22,205 nt of DNA from JBFWVD01 sp050246915 (GTDB lineage Bacteria; Actinomycetota; Acidimicrobiia; Acidimicrobiales; Ilumatobacteraceae). How positions within the stretch are numbered: position 1 is the first letter of the stretch; every line of letters starts with the position of its first letter. The notes under the pieces are model-generated. The model made no database searches. It had not been told where the DNA came from and worked only from the letters and a program-made list of their open reading frames with translations. The position numbers were made by a program, and so were the translations under genes. Positions 21,250-22,205 of this stretch are shown piece by piece. Location: the NCBI GenBank assembly GCA_050246915.1, contig JBFWVD010000072.1, positions 1-22,205 on the forward strand, written 5' to 3'.

Positions 21250-22052
21250 GGTGACGCCCCGAATGATTGACTGCCACCGACGAGTGACGGCATCTCCGCT
21301 GGCTTCAGGTTCTGAGGTTCGGCGTTCTTGACGTGACGGTGAGCAGACCAGGGCGGCTGCACCGTTGAGGTCGTCGGTCGTCCGAGGACATCGCGCGGAT
21401 GCCCCTGAGTGAGGACTCGCCCGTGCTCGAGCACAATGCAACAATCGGCAATTCGACGCGCCTCATCTACGTCATGGGTGACCATGAGCATCGTTGTACC
21501 GAGCTCTCGATGGATGCTCGCGATGAGGTCCTGCAGGTCGCGTCGCAGCGATGCGTCGACGCTGGCAAACGGTTCGTCAGCGAGCAATACCGCCGGCTGG
21601 ACTGCGAGCGCACGGGCGAGGGCGACGCGTTGCTGTTCGCCGCCTGACAGGTGATGAGTAGATCGGTTCGCGAGGTGGTCGACACCGACGAGTTCGAGCA
21701 GTTCGTGGGAGCGGCTACGGCGGGCACGTCGTGCAACGCCGCGAACCCGTTGGCCGAACGCGACGTTGTCAATGACATCGAGGTGCCCGAACAGTTGCGG
21801 TTGTTGCATCAGCAGCGTGAGAGGGCGGCGATGCACTGGAGTGCCCTCGAGTGCCGAGCCGTTGAGATTCACAGTCCCGGCATCGGCGTCGGCGAGGCCG
21901 GCGATGATGTGTAGCACTGTGGTCTTGCCGACGCCGGATGGGCCGAGAAGGCAGGTGACCGAGCCAGGTTGGACGACGAAGCTGACGCCGTTCAGCACCG
22001 GTTCGGCGCCCGGTTGGAAGCACTTGACGAGGCCTTGCACCACGAGGCTCAC
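21246..22052 (-). CDS. ABC importer ATP-binding protein (ThiQ/PotA-like)
   Basis: The 268-residue ATPase has Walker A GPSGVGKTT (37-45), Q-loop LLMQQPQLFGH, signature LSGGEQQRVALARAL (135-149) and Walker B VLLADEP (155-161), with FASVDASLR after it. The LSGGEQQRVALARAL signature and the D-loop place it in the importer clade with thiamine, polyamine, sulfate or molybdate systems. It lacks the long C-terminal OB domain of PotA and MalK and ends in about 45 polar residues of no known motif. The GTG start overlaps the permease stop (GTGA, 22049-22052), so they are one transporter. The binding protein must lie outside the window. Confidence 0.88.
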   Translation of the reverse strand: MSLVVQGLVKCFQPGAEPVLNGVSFVVQPGSVTCLLGPSGVGKTTVLHIIAGLADADAGTVNLNGSALEGTPVHRRPLTLLMQQPQLFGHLDVIDNVAFGQRVRGVARRARRSRSHELLELVGVDHLANRSTHHLSGGEQQRVALARALAVQPAVLLADEPFASVDASLRRDLQDLIASIHRELGTTMLMVTHDVDEARRIADCCIVLEHGRVLTQGHPRDVLGRPTTSTVQPPWSAHRHVKNAEPQNLKPAEMPSLVGGSQSFGASP

Positions 22053-22205
22053 GGCGAGATTCCCTCGGTTGTTCGGCGAGTGGCGAATGCCAGCAGGATG
22101 GTGGCAGGAGCTGCACTGATGAGCGCGAGGACTCCAATGGTTGATGGGTTTCCACCGCTCAGGGCTGAGAACAGCAGCATTGTGATGGTGACGACGCGCC
22201 CCGAT
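22049..22205 (-). CDS. ABC importer permease, C-terminal end (partial)
   Basis: The minus strand from the window edge gives 51 codons to a TGA overlapping the ATPase start. The peptide VTITMLLFSALSGGNPSTIG, then VLALISAAPATILLAFATRR, contains the last one or two helices and the polar tail of a BPD-type inner-membrane permease, like ThiP or PotB/CysT relatives. The beginning of the gene lies beyond position 22205. The exact substrate cannot be told. Confidence 0.65.
   Translation of the reverse strand, partial: SGRVVTITMLLFSALSGGNPSTIGVLALISAAPATILLAFATRRTTEGISP

Noticed and set aside
1..22205. CRISPR array, tRNA, rRNA, integrase or transposase
   Set aside because: No regularly spaced repeats, no cloverleaf or CCA-ended structure, and no recombinase motifs were found on reading both strands.

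Overview
The window is very GC-rich, densely packed chromosomal DNA with the look of an actinobacterium. Genes start often with GTG, four-base ATGA/GTGA stop-start overlaps link most neighbours, and a maleylpyruvate-isomerase-type (mycothiol-associated) fold is present. A lineage such as Acidimicrobiia is a guess. No rRNA, tRNA, CRISPR array, transposase or integrase was seen.

Layout. (1) 1-2036: a small ParA-like ATPase and a winged-helix protein form a minus-strand pair. They lie between two copies of a 64-bp repeat, next to a dense block of inverted repeats and a plus-strand gene of unknown function. This has the flavour of a plasmid or integrative-element remnant, which is an inference. 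(2) 2127-6876, minus strand: an operon of secreted DyP-type peroxidase, MarR regulator, ABC ATPase, ABC permease and a two-domain ChrA transporter, with a palindromic operator in front. (3) 7088-11405: an MFS transporter and a second ChrA on the minus strand, a divergent PadR regulator, and three overlapping membrane-protein genes that I do not recognise. Five copies of the palindrome CGATATCG lie in the four intergenic regions here, suggesting one regulon, probably under PadR.

(4) 11522-18120: a sulfur or persulfide module read outward from a divergent promoter at 15508-15589. Leftward are an MBL-fold/rhodanese protein, an MFS transporter, a nucleoside phosphorylase and a lipoprotein gene broken by an in-frame TAA. 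Rightward are an ArsR-rhodanese fusion regulator, a DsrE-family protein, a methyltransferase, a PIG-L/LmbE deacetylase and the first residues of a truncated VOC-like gene. (5) 18195-20707: an AT-rich promoter drives a five-gene overlapping cassette: DinB/MDMPI-like protein, ArsR regulator, AHSA1/SRPBCC protein, TfoX/YjbR-like protein and DUF2461 protein. (6) 20725-22205, minus strand: the end of an ABC importer permease, its ATPase, and a protein that looks like a sigma-70 region 2 fused to a C-terminal membrane anchor.

The genes together read as an accessory stress and detoxification region: oxyanion transport, heme peroxidase, efflux and sulfane-sulfur handling, with a local transcription factor for almost every block. 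The most interesting points are the CGATATCG regulon with its unknown three-gene membrane complex, the rhodanese-fused ArsR whose DNA-binding part has no cysteine, the His/Met-rich insertion in the DyP peroxidase, and the interrupted lipoprotein gene. All family assignments come from reading motifs by eye; no database search was run.
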